64,000 bases of DNA from Marinimicrobium agarilyticum DSM 16975 (GTDB lineage Bacteria; Pseudomonadota; Gammaproteobacteria; Pseudomonadales; Cellvibrionaceae), in assembly GCF_000423345.1 (NCBI RefSeq), contig NZ_AUHU01000003.1:642578-706577 (forward strand). Reading direction: 5' to 3'. Below, piece after piece: positions 54,582 to 62,607 of this stretch. A program made the translations under genes and the position numbers. The stretch's first letter is position 1. Every line of letters begins with the position of its first letter. The notes beneath the pieces were generated by a model, which saw only the letters and a list, made by a program, of their open reading frames with translations, was not told the origin of the DNA and ran no database searches.

Positions 54582-56540
54582 ATGATAAAACGAATACAAT
54601 GTAAATGTATTTGTGCAGCGGCCGTATTTGTTTCTGTCCACGCCGCCCACGCCATAACTGCGGGGGCGGGCGAAGCCACGCTCAACGTGAACAACAATTG
54701 GGGGACTGGTTATTGTGCCAGTGTGACTGTTGCCAACGATGGCACCACTGATATAACTAACTGGGCCGTTGGGCTCGATCTGAACGGGACGACGATCAAC
54801 AACCTGTGGAATGGCAACCTGAGCGGAGACAGCGTGACCCCCGTCGCCTATAGCGCCAACGTGGCCCCGGGCAGCAGCACCAACTTTGGTTTCTGTGCCA
54901 GTGGTAGTGGCTCGCCCAGCATTGCGACCTTCGACGTCGAAGGCGGTGGCACATCAACCAGCTCCAGCTCCGAAATCTCCAGCCGTTCAAGCAGTTCCTC
55001 CAGCTCTGTCAGTTCCGCTACAGGCGGCGACAACAGCGTTACCGTGCGCATGAGTGGCGTGACTGGCGAGGAGCGCGTCAGCTTGGTAGTCGGTGGTCAA
55101 ACGGTTGAAACTTGGACACTGAGCATCGGGATGCTGGACTACAGCGTGAATACCAATGTTTCTGGGGAGCTTCGCGTTGCCTACACGAACAACTCAGGTG
55201 ATCGCGACGTCCAAGTTGACTACGTGATCGTAAACGGCGTCACATACCAGGCGGAAAACCAGCAAGACAATACCGGGGCCTGGGACGGAGAGTGCGGCGC
55301 GGGTTCTTACTCGGAGATGCTGCACTGTAACGGTTCCATCGGTTTTGGCAACCCTTTCGATGGGAGCGTTTCGTCGTCTAGCTCTAGCCGCGAATCCAGC
55401 TCATCCAGTGAAGCCGCCTTTTCCAGCAGCGTTAACTCCAACGGATACTTTTCAATCGAGCCTGATTTTCAGTTGTCGATGCTTGCTGACTTCCCTGTGG
55501 GGGTTGCTGTGACGGCTGGCAAGAGCGAATACAGTATGTTCAATATCGGCGATGCCGCGCAGCGGCAAGAGGTGATTGTCGACCACTTCGATCAAGTCAG
55601 TGCCGGCAACATCATGAAAATGAGCTACTTGCACCCCGAGGAGAATGTTTACACCTATGAGGATGCGGACCAGCTGGCAAACTTCGCTCAAACCAATGGC
55701 ATGACCGTTCACGGTCATGTCCTGGTATGGCACTCCGATTATCAGGTGCCCGACTTTATGAAAGGGTATGACGGTGACTGGAAAGCCATGCTGACCGAGC
55801 ATGCAACCAATATTATCACTCACTTCGATGAGGCGTTCGGTGACACTGTCGCCAGTTGGGATGTAGTCAACGAAGCTGTGGATACTGGCACGTCCGACGG
55901 ACGGCGTCACTCACCGTTTTACGACTATGAACCGCCCGCCGCAGGTGAGATTCCTCCCTATATTGAGGTCGCTTTTCAGGCCGCTCATAACGCCAAGCCT
56001 GAGCTGGATCTTTACTATAATGATTATGACAACACCGCAAACCAGGGCCGCTTGAATAAAACCCTACAAATCGCTGAGCGGTTGAACGAGCAGGGCACGA
56101 TCGACGGTGTCGGGTTTCAAATGCATATCTATATGAACTACCCGAGCCTGAGCCACTTCGAAAATGCGTTTCAGGCGGTGGTGGATATGGGGTTGAAGGT
56201 GAAGGTAACTGAGCTGGACATCTCTGTGGTGAATCCATACGGCGCGGGAGATCCACCGCCTCAGCCGGAATATGATGCGGAGTTGGCCCAGGCGCAGAAA
56301 ATCCGGTTCTGCGAAGTGGCCAAAGTCTATCTCGACACAGTACCCGCCGCTCAGCGCGGAGGGTTCACAGTATGGGGGCTCACGGATGATCAGAGCTGGC
56401 TGATGAGAGTATTCCGCAGCGCCACCGGTGCGGATTATGACGATGTCTGGCCTCTATTGTTCAATGCTGACCTGTCTGCGAAGCCCGCCCTGCAAGGCGT
56501 TGCGAACGCGTTCAATGGCGTATCCTGTTCAGCGGGGTAA
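54582..56540 (+). CDS. Secreted CBM2-CBM60-GH10 endo-xylanase
   Basis: The 652-residue enzyme has a signal peptide, CBM2 (about 30-118), a Ser linker, a CBM60-like module (about 150-255), a second Ser linker (about 262-285) and GH10 (about 295-648). The catalytic pair is acid/base Glu431 in WDVVNEAVD and nucleophile Glu544 in VTELDI. It cleaves internal beta-1,4-xylosyl bonds. The CBM60 module is closely similar to that of the 878-residue Sde182 protein in the same region. It is divergent from GH115, giving a functional pair: backbone cleavage outside, glucuronic acid removal at the cell. Confidence 0.94.
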   Translation: MIKRIQCKCICAAAVFVSVHAAHAITAGAGEATLNVNNNWGTGYCASVTVANDGTTDITNWAVGLDLNGTTINNLWNGNLSGDSVTPVAYSANVAPGSSTNFGFCASGSGSPSIATFDVEGGGTSTSSSSEISSRSSSSSSSVSSATGGDNSVTVRMSGVTGEERVSLVVGGQTVETWTLSIGMLDYSVNTNVSGELRVAYTNNSGDRDVQVDYVIVNGVTYQAENQQDNTGAWDGECGAGSYSEMLHCNGSIGFGNPFDGSVSSSSSSRESSSSSEAAFSSSVNSNGYFSIEPDFQLSMLADFPVGVAVTAGKSEYSMFNIGDAAQRQEVIVDHFDQVSAGNIMKMSYLHPEENVYTYEDADQLANFAQTNGMTVHGHVLVWHSDYQVPDFMKGYDGDWKAMLTEHATNIITHFDEAFGDTVASWDVVNEAVDTGTSDGRRHSPFYDYEPPAAGEIPPYIEVAFQAAHNAKPELDLYYNDYDNTANQGRLNKTLQIAERLNEQGTIDGVGFQMHIYMNYPSLSHFENAFQAVVDMGLKVKVTELDISVVNPYGAGDPPPQPEYDAELAQAQKIRFCEVAKVYLDTVPAAQRGGFTVWGLTDDQSWLMRVFRSATGADYDDVWPLLFNADLSAKPALQGVANAFNGVSCSAG

Positions 56541-56550
56541 CCCCACCCAC

Positions 56551-56579
56551 CCGCCACGTCTGTTCTGTGGGCGTGGCGG
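56551..56579 (+). terminator. Hairpin after the GH10 gene
   Basis: CCGCCACG (56551-56558) pairs with CGTGGCGG (56572-56579) around a 13-base loop, 11 bases beyond the GH10 stop. A second small hairpin, CCCC-TTC-GGGG, follows at 56585-56595, with a T-containing tail. Together they probably end the xylanase transcript and could also protect the convergent GH105 message. Confidence 0.55.
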
Positions 56580-56672
56580 CCCATCCCCTTCGGGGGCATC
56601 TTCGCTTTTATGGCGAAGTGCGTGACCTTGTGCGGCGCATAACGGAGGCAACAAGGAGGGGGGGAGTTAGCA

Positions 56673-57821
56673 TCAATTCAGAAGGCGGTACATCTCCGAG
56701 GCGGCGAGCAGGAAGGCGCCCACGCCAAAATTGGCTGTGGAGTCAGCATCGACCACTTGGCCTGGAATGGCGCGCTCACCAATCGGCTGGATGTAGCCGA
56801 CCATACCATTCTCCTGTAGCGCCGTGTTGGACAAATACTGCCAGCCTTTCACCGCGACGGGTAAGTACGCTTCCTTGTCGAGAAGCCCGTTGTTGATCCC
56901 CCAAAGATAGCCATAGGTAAAAAAGGCCGTGCCGCTGGTTTCATAACCTGGTGCGTGTTCGGGGTCGAGCAGGCTGCGCGTCCAGTAGCCGCCGGGCTGC
57001 TGTGCTTCGGCCAGAGTGGCCGCCATTTTCCGGTAAATGCTGAGATATTCGCTGCGGTGTTTGTGGTCTTCGGGCAAGTCCGCCAATACTTTCGCCAGGC
57101 CGGCGAATACCCAACCGTCGCCGCGCGCCCAGAAATCCTTGTGGCCATTCAGACTCTTGTGCTCGGGGTAGACGTATTTGGCATCGCGAAAGAACAGCCC
57201 GGTTTCTTCGTCGTACATGATGCTTTTGGCATAGCTGAAGTATTCGTGCAGCTTTTCAAGGTACAGCTCATCGCCGGTAACCTGATAGAGCTTGGTCATG
57301 ACCGGCATCACCATATACAGGCCGTCCGCCCACCACCAATAATCCGACGGTTCGGTACTCATCTGGTACTCCATGACCTCCTGGGCGCGGGCAATTTTCT
57401 CTTGGCCGCCCTTGATCTGGTAGAGGTCAATGTACGTTTGAAAGCAGATTTGCCAATCACCGAACAGCACGAACTCGTCGGTTTCCCCGTAGCCGTATTT
57501 CCACTCGGAAGGTTTGTCCGACTTGGTTCCCATCCACTCGTTGCGCTCACCCCAACGAAGGGAATAATCCAGATAGTCCTGGTTTTCGGTAACGAAGTAG
57601 GCCTCCATATTGCCGGTGTGATAGGCGGCATGCTCCCAAAAGGCCCAGCCGGGTTGCGGGTGTTCGCTTTGCCAGTAATCGTTGGCGCGAGTCAGCTGTT
57701 CCTTTACGGTCGCCGCCTGGGGCAGGGAAGAGGTGGGCCCCTGGTCGTGGGTCACACACCCGGTGAGGGCAAACAGTGCGGGGAGTACGGGTAACAGAGG
57801 GCGCAGGCGCTGTGGTTTCAT
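56673..57821 (-). CDS. GH105 unsaturated glucuronyl/galacturonyl hydrolase-like lipoprotein
   Basis: The 382-residue lipoprotein (ALTGC, Cys22) has the alpha/alpha barrel motifs of GH105: WWWADGLYMVMPVMTKLYQV, KDFWARGDGWVFAGLAKVL and YETSGTAFFTYGYLWGINNG. Family enzymes remove unsaturated uronic acids made by lyases from pectin or other uronate polymers. No lyase is in the window, so the true substrate might be another uronate-containing oligosaccharide. The start at 57821 follows GGAA and gives a compact lipoprotein signal. It is convergent with the GH10 gene and on the same strand as map, 116 bases downstream of it. Confidence 0.88.
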   Translation of the reverse strand: MKPQRLRPLLPVLPALFALTGCVTHDQGPTSSLPQAATVKEQLTRANDYWQSEHPQPGWAFWEHAAYHTGNMEAYFVTENQDYLDYSLRWGERNEWMGTKSDKPSEWKYGYGETDEFVLFGDWQICFQTYIDLYQIKGGQEKIARAQEVMEYQMSTEPSDYWWWADGLYMVMPVMTKLYQVTGDELYLEKLHEYFSYAKSIMYDEETGLFFRDAKYVYPEHKSLNGHKDFWARGDGWVFAGLAKVLADLPEDHKHRSEYLSIYRKMAATLAEAQQPGGYWTRSLLDPEHAPGYETSGTAFFTYGYLWGINNGLLDKEAYLPVAVKGWQYLSNTALQENGMVGYIQPIGERAIPGQVVDADSTANFGVGAFLLAASEMYRLLN

Positions 57822-57937
57822 GCTATTTCCATTCCGATAGAAGCTGAACGTTATGATTAGACTATCGAATGAAGATAAATCATATAAATATGAATGTAAA
57901 GAATGTAGGGCGTAGGACCGACCCAAACGCCCGGTCG

Positions 57938-58723
57938 CTAAGGGTTCATTTTCAGGCGCTCTTCATCCCGCAGGGTTAGCACTTCATAACCATCGGCTGT
58001 TACCGCAATGGTGTGCTCCCACTGCGCGGAAAGCTTCTTGTCCGCTGTGACCACGGTCCAGCCATCGCGCTTGGTTTTCACCTTCGCCTTACCCTGGTTG
58101 ATCATGGGCTCAATGGTGAATGTCATTCCCTCTTTAAGAGCCACGCCTTTCCCGGGCACGCCGAAGTGCAGTACCTGAGGCGCTTCGTGCATCTCAGTGC
58201 CGATGCCGTGGCCACAGTACTCCCTAACGACTGAATACCCGTTCTCTCGCGCGTGTTGTTGAATGGCGTGGCCAATATCACCGAGTGTGGCCCCGGGCTT
58301 CACCGTCTGAATACCCTTCCACATCGCCTCGTAGGTTTGATTCACCAGCCGTTTGGCGACGGGAGAGACCTCGCCAATCAGATACATCTTGCTGGAGTCG
58401 GCGATATAGCCGTTCCTCTCCAGGGTGATATCCACGTTGATGATGTCCCCGGTCTTCAGCTTGTGCGCCTCCGAGGGCATGCCGTGACAGACCACCTGGT
58501 TCACCGAGGTGTTGAGGACGTAAGGGTAGCCGTACTGACCTTTGCTGGCGGGGCGGGAGTGCAACTCGTCGACGATAAACCGTTCCGCCAGGTTGTTGAT
58601 CTCCATGGTGGAGAGGCCTTCCTTGACCAGGGGATCAAGATAGGCAAATACGGAGGCCAGCAGGCGCCCGGACTCGCGCATCAGCGCCAACTGGTCGGGC
58701 GTTTTGATCCGAATATCACTCAT
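57938..58723 (-). CDS. map: Methionine aminopeptidase, type I
   Basis: The 261-residue enzyme removes the N-terminal methionine of new proteins. All metal ligands are in place: Asp in INVDITLERNGYIADSS (two), His in YCGHGIGTEMHEAP, Glu in FTIEPMI and Glu in QWEHTIAV, with the substrate His in VVCHGMPS. The ATG at 58723 overlaps the end of the ParD-like gene by eight bases, so translation is coupled. Ten extra codons to 58753 would read into that gene in another frame. This is a housekeeping gene inside the cell wall degradation region; a second map copy elsewhere is possible. Confidence 0.95.
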   Translation of the reverse strand: MSDIRIKTPDQLALMRESGRLLASVFAYLDPLVKEGLSTMEINNLAERFIVDELHSRPASKGQYGYPYVLNTSVNQVVCHGMPSEAHKLKTGDIINVDITLERNGYIADSSKMYLIGEVSPVAKRLVNQTYEAMWKGIQTVKPGATLGDIGHAIQQHARENGYSVVREYCGHGIGTEMHEAPQVLHFGVPGKGVALKEGMTFTIEPMINQGKAKVKTKRDGWTVVTADKKLSAQWEHTIAVTADGYEVLTLRDEERLKMNP

Positions 58724-58922
58724 GGGCGAGACTTGCCAACGCCACATTCGCATTCTTCAGCTCTGAGCGCATGATCTCGGTAAAGGTCATGCCCGGGTTG
58801 GTTTCCGCCAGCATGCCGACCTTGATCCAGAACTCCGCCTGCGCGTTGATCGACCGAACCATGGCCGTACTTGCCTTGCGAACCTCCTCATGCAATTCGT
58901 CGTTGATCTTTACTATGCCCAT
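58716..58922 (-). CDS. ParD-like family protein
   Basis: The 68-residue protein (MGIVKINDELHEEVRKASTA, then RSINAQAEFWIKVGMLAETN) resembles the ParD_like family with a ribbon-helix-helix-type DNA-binding fold. Such genes are regularly placed directly before map in gammaproteobacteria. No ParE/RelE toxin is present, so a toxin-antitoxin role is not supported. The start at 58922 is chosen by similarity to the decayed copy and by the operator upstream; the longer frame to 58985 runs through that operator. It probably represses its own promoter and hence map. Confidence 0.82.
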   Translation of the reverse strand: MGIVKINDELHEEVRKASTAMVRSINAQAEFWIKVGMLAETNPGMTFTEIMRSELKNANVALASLAHE

Positions 58923-58933
58923 AATGACCTCGA

Positions 58934-58959
58934 TATACGAAACATACATGAATCGTATA
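58934..58959. promoter_or_regulatory. Inverted repeat operator upstream of the ParD-like gene
   Basis: TATACGA (58934-58940) and TCGTATA (58953-58959) form a perfect seven-base inverted repeat with 12 bases between, starting 12 bases before the ParD-like start codon. A degraded version of this segment is kept at the ParD-like remnant (about 45321-45354). This suits binding by a ribbon-helix-helix dimer of dimers and autoregulation. Confidence 0.55.
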
Positions 58960-59143
58960 TTAAGTGTTGGGTGGGTGCAAGTCACTCAAAACTCAATCAC
59001 ACAAGAAGATGCTTTTTGGACCGGTTTCAGTCTGGTTTCCAGTGAAAAAATGTGAAAAGTTGTGAAGCCAAAGTGAAGCGTCAATAGTTCTGCGTTCACC
59101 TGTGGATATTTTAGCGGAGGGTCTCTGGCTTTCTGTATAAACT

Positions 59144-59173
59144 AAAAATCCCCGTCAAATGACGAGGATTTTT
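59144..59173. terminator. Bidirectional terminator after the GH6 gene
   Basis: AAAAATCC and GGATTTTT form the outer stem, and CGTC and GACG the inner stem around AAAT, with one C/A mismatch between. A-rich and T-rich tracts flank it, so it works on either strand. It is 45 bases past the minus-strand GH6 stop codon. Confidence 0.85.
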
Positions 59174-59217
59174 GAGCGTTTACGTTAGTTGTAGAGGCTG
59201 ACTTTCAACGCGATTAC

Positions 59218-61386
59218 CTAATAATCGCTTTCGCCCAAAGCAGGATAGGCGTTCTCAATCAGCATAAGATACTGCTTGTGAAACCAGCCGCCGGCGTGGG
59301 GTGCCAGCTCGGGGATGGGCTGGACCGCCAGGTTGCCGTCTCGAACTTCACCGGCAATGCACATGGTATCCAACTGCTTGCCGTCGTAGATCGGGTTGCT
59401 GGCCGCATCCACAATCGCACGGTCGATGTCATCCAGAGCGTTATAGGCATCCGACCCGACGGGATAGTCCTCCACGTCAAACGAAATTCCGTCAGATTCA
59501 CCCGGTGGTTTCATCCAGAAAAACGCATCCAGATGGGGGCGCGTGCTGTCGGGGCTGGCTTTGGGCATTTCACCCACACCGGCTTTATCCACGTTACACC
59601 AGTGGCCACGGTGAGCGCGCTGATCGACACGCTGGCTGCTGTCCGTGCCTTTGGCAACGCTGCCGGGTTGTGGGCGACCGGGGAAGCCCCAGCCGTTACG
59701 CGCGGTGTCGATAATAAACCCGGGTTCGAAGTCCGGCTGCTCTGAGCGAACCCGTGCATTGAACGAGTCGATATAAGTCATTTCATCGACTGCCTTGTTC
59801 CACTCGTAGAAGTCCTGCAGCGCGGCACGGTCCGCTTCGGCATTTGAAATGGCAGGTTCCTCGACCGGCGTATAGCCCGAAGTATTCGACGCGAAGCCTC
59901 GCACCTTCTCAAAGCCGCTAATGCCGTCAGTATTGGCACCTTCAATCAACTTCAGAAAGCCTTCAACCCCGCGTTTTAGGTTGCTCTGGTTGTTCATGGA
60001 ATCATCCCAGCCCAACCATCCGGCGTGACCAATATCCAGGTAGGTGTACACGTTGCCCGGCTTGTGCAGCTCTTCGATCGCGATCTGCAAGCCGTGGCCG
60101 TAGACTCCTAAACCGGGTTCAAGACCAGGTGCATAGTACTCTTCCAGAAGTGTGTCGCAGTAGGTGGTGCCGTTGTCGGTGGTCAGCTCCGGCCAAATAA
60201 GCGAGGGGCCGTCCGGATTCAGTGTGGTATTGGTGATCATGTTGGGGTAAGAGTCGGGCTCCAGCATCGCTACGATACGCAGGTTCTTATACTCGTGCTT
60301 CTTGTTGAAGGTATCGACAATAACGCCCAGGTATTCCTCGCGGTAGCGTTGTATCCCGTCCAGCACCGGATGCTCGACGCCCGGTTTTCCCACTTCGCAC
60401 AGCTGGCCATTGGAGGCGAAGGCCGCACAATCGCGATCGGGGAGGTTGTAAATAATGACCACGATGGTCATAGGAGACATCTCTCCGTCCTGTTCAGCGA
60501 AGTACTGCTGCTGGGCGACGGCCGCATCCAGGTGACCTTCCAGAGATCGCCGGCCCGCTTCCGGATCGCCATAAATGGTGGCGATCGAATCCATCCAGAC
60601 GGCGCTCGGCTGACGTTGCACGTACTTGATCTTATCGGCCAGCTCGGTATTGCCCTCGGCTTCCACGAGTTCTAACGAATAGTCCATCATGGTTTTGATG
60701 TCGGGGCTCAGGTAAAAATACGAGTCTTCAAAGGGGTTGCCCTCAGTCTGAAAGCTCTCCCCAGGGGTGCCTTTGGCCTGCTGGTCCAAAGGAATGCTGC
60801 CGTCATAGGTGGTCGGATCGACGATGTTGATCGCTTCCTGGTCCGGTTCGCCAGGTGCGGAGGAGCTACTGGCGGTCGAACTGACGCTGCTTGTCGATGA
60901 TTCGGAGCTGCTGCTTGAAGCACTGGAGTGACTGCTTGAATCGTCAGAGCTCGCGCTTGACCCGCCGGTGCTGCTGTTTTCAGCACTCGAGCTGCTCGTT
61001 GCGGCATCCGCACTACTGGCGGAGGCGCTGGAGTTATTAATCGGTGTCGTTCCCACCGAAGCGCTTGAACTGCTGGCCGGAGGCGTAGGGTTATCGGTGG
61101 AAGCGTTGGAGCTGCTGCTGTCAGCAGGGGTAGAGCTGTCCATAGACGCGCTGGAGCTGTTTTCCGATGGGGTCGAGCTGCTGACGCTATCGCTGGAGTT
61201 GTTCTCGGGTGGATTCGGGCTGGCCGATGCTGAGCTGTTACCCGCCGAGGAGGACTCCGCGCCGTTACCGCCGGAATTGTCAGAGCCGCTGGAGCCGCCA
61301 CAAGCAGACAGTACCGCCACTGAGCCTATAACCAACAGTCCTCTCATCAGGCGATGGGCGGGCCACCGCAATTTTTCGTTTCGCAT
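59218..61386 (-). CDS. GH6 cellulase (cellobiohydrolase type) lipoprotein with long Ser linker
   Basis: The 722-residue lipoprotein (VLSAC, Cys29) has about 150 residues of Ser/Asn/Ala/Pro repeats (30-177) and then a GH6 domain to the end. GH6 features are SIATIYGDPEAGRRSLEGHL, the catalytic-region YNLPDRDCAA and VAMLEPDSYPN, then YLDIGHAGWLGW, FASNTSGY and FIIDTARNGWGFPG. It releases cellobiose or cuts cellulose with inversion. No carbohydrate-binding module is present. The long flexible linker would let the enzyme reach from the outer membrane to the fibre. The start at 61386 has CGGAGA at the right distance; the longer frame to 61461 spoils the lipoprotein signal. Confidence 0.92.
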   Translation of the reverse strand: MRNEKLRWPAHRLMRGLLVIGSVAVLSACGGSSGSDNSGGNGAESSSAGNSSASASPNPPENNSSDSVSSSTPSENSSSASMDSSTPADSSSSNASTDNPTPPASSSSASVGTTPINNSSASASSADAATSSSSAENSSTGGSSASSDDSSSHSSASSSSSESSTSSVSSTASSSSAPGEPDQEAINIVDPTTYDGSIPLDQQAKGTPGESFQTEGNPFEDSYFYLSPDIKTMMDYSLELVEAEGNTELADKIKYVQRQPSAVWMDSIATIYGDPEAGRRSLEGHLDAAVAQQQYFAEQDGEMSPMTIVVIIYNLPDRDCAAFASNGQLCEVGKPGVEHPVLDGIQRYREEYLGVIVDTFNKKHEYKNLRIVAMLEPDSYPNMITNTTLNPDGPSLIWPELTTDNGTTYCDTLLEEYYAPGLEPGLGVYGHGLQIAIEELHKPGNVYTYLDIGHAGWLGWDDSMNNQSNLKRGVEGFLKLIEGANTDGISGFEKVRGFASNTSGYTPVEEPAISNAEADRAALQDFYEWNKAVDEMTYIDSFNARVRSEQPDFEPGFIIDTARNGWGFPGRPQPGSVAKGTDSSQRVDQRAHRGHWCNVDKAGVGEMPKASPDSTRPHLDAFFWMKPPGESDGISFDVEDYPVGSDAYNALDDIDRAIVDAASNPIYDGKQLDTMCIAGEVRDGNLAVQPIPELAPHAGGWFHKQYLMLIENAYPALGESDY

Positions 61387-61728
61387 TGCATTCTCCGTAA
61401 TGAACCAAATGCCGATCGTAAATTGAGCCGCATTGGTTCCGTGGATGTCTTTTTCAGACATCCAATGGCGTTGTGTAGGGGTGAAAAAGTATTATTGGTG
61501 ACGGTCGTTGAGGGGACACTCGTACCAAAAGGATGGGTAAAGGTGTGCTCTCTCCGCTTTGGGACGACCACAGCTCGTCACAAAGTGTGGTGGTTGCTGA
61601 TTTTACAGGGCGGGTTGGGACATTCTGTCGGTGGCATCACAGTTATAACAAAAGCGTAGGTCCCGGTGAGGGAAAGTGAGACCTACTACTCATAACTAGC
61701 GTGAAGAGGGGCGGAGGAAAGTGAAATT
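61387..61728. other. Intergenic region between GH6 and methyltransferase genes
   Basis: No gene is seen. GTAGGTC (61656-61662) and GACCTAC (61680-61686) form a seven-base inverted repeat with a 17-base loop near the methyltransferase stop, perhaps ending its minus-strand transcript. It shares GTAGGTC with the REP palindromes but not the hairpin, so it is not a copy. The GH6 promoter should be in the right-hand side next to 61387-61500. Confidence 0.4.
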
Positions 61729-62406
61729 CTAAATGGTGCACACTAGAGCGTGGCCAAATTTTTCGACAGGCTCGCCCGTGTTGCTTTTACCCATTTCTCG
61801 GTATTCTTGGGCCTCAACAACACGAAGGCCGTTGCGCTCCAAAAGCGCGGTAGCGCTCTGTCGGTCATAGAGCATAAATCCGTAGGCGGTAAAAGCCAGC
61901 GTCTCCATGAAAGAGCGATCTCCAAAAGCCAGGCAGAATAGGCCGCCGGGGCGCATAACCCGAGCGACCTGGGCGAGGTGGTCAGCGGGCTTGTCCCAAA
62001 AGTAGAGCGTGTTCACCGCCAATACCTTGTCGAAGGTATTGTCCGGGAAAGGCAAATTGTCCGAATTGCCTTGGAGAAATCGCGCCTGGTTCGTAGCGAC
62101 CCATTCCGCGTTGGTGCGCTCTGCTTCAGCCACCATATCGTCAGACCAGTCAACGCCTGTGTAAGTAATACCGGGGTTAGCCTGGAGTAGTTCGGAAACG
62201 AAGCGCCCGTTCGCGGGCCCCAATTCCAGTACGCGGTCTGAGCCTTCCAGCGCAAGAAGTTGATGGCAGGCCCGATTGACCCCGGCGTTCACCGTATTCA
62301 TGGTCGTACCAACCTCTAGCCCAATAGAGCCTTGCGGCTGACGCAGGTGCTTCGCCAGTTCTTTCGGGTCCAACGCTTCTTTCTTGATGTCTGATGACTT
62401 GTCCAT
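61729..62406 (-). CDS. Class I SAM-dependent methyltransferase
   Basis: The 225-residue cytoplasmic enzyme has the SAM-binding motif VLELGPANGRFVSELL, the acidic GVDWSDDMVAEA and the later FDKVLAVNTLYFW and MRPGGLFCLAF. It resembles UbiE/Methyltransferase_11-type small-molecule methyltransferases. The substrate is unknown. The ATG at 62406 is preferred over a GTG at 62418, though neither has a strong ribosome site. It is located between two cell wall hydrolase genes on the same strand without a clear functional tie. Confidence 0.85.
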   Translation of the reverse strand: MDKSSDIKKEALDPKELAKHLRQPQGSIGLEVGTTMNTVNAGVNRACHQLLALEGSDRVLELGPANGRFVSELLQANPGITYTGVDWSDDMVAEAERTNAEWVATNQARFLQGNSDNLPFPDNTFDKVLAVNTLYFWDKPADHLAQVARVMRPGGLFCLAFGDRSFMETLAFTAYGFMLYDRQSATALLERNGLRVVEAQEYREMGKSNTGEPVEKFGHALVCTI

Positions 62407-62607
62407 CGGTAATCTCACTGTAGTGGGCTAACCGCCAAGAATAATAAAGCTAACAAGCTAGGTTCTCTGTGAATATACAGAAAACCATTCAAAAGTAGTA
62501 GGGAGAGTGCGATGATCCAACTTGGTGGGCATTGGCTTTGACCACGAATAGAGGGCAGCGCCCGGCCTTTCGCAGGAGCGCTGCTTTTCGACAGTACTGC
62601 GTTGGCG

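Noticed and set aside
58716..58922. ParD-like gene as half of a toxin-antitoxin system
   Set aside because: No ParE/RelE-type toxin on either side; the partner is methionine aminopeptidase.
60850..61300. Repeated AGC/TCC-type codon tracts looking like a short repeat array or CRISPR
   Set aside because: They encode Ser-rich linkers in frame, repeat units vary, and no spacer structure exists.
61656..61686. Third REP copy, because it contains GTAGGTC and GACCTAC
   Set aside because: The inner hairpin GTCAGGT...ACCTGAC and the arm sequence are absent; only seven bases agree.
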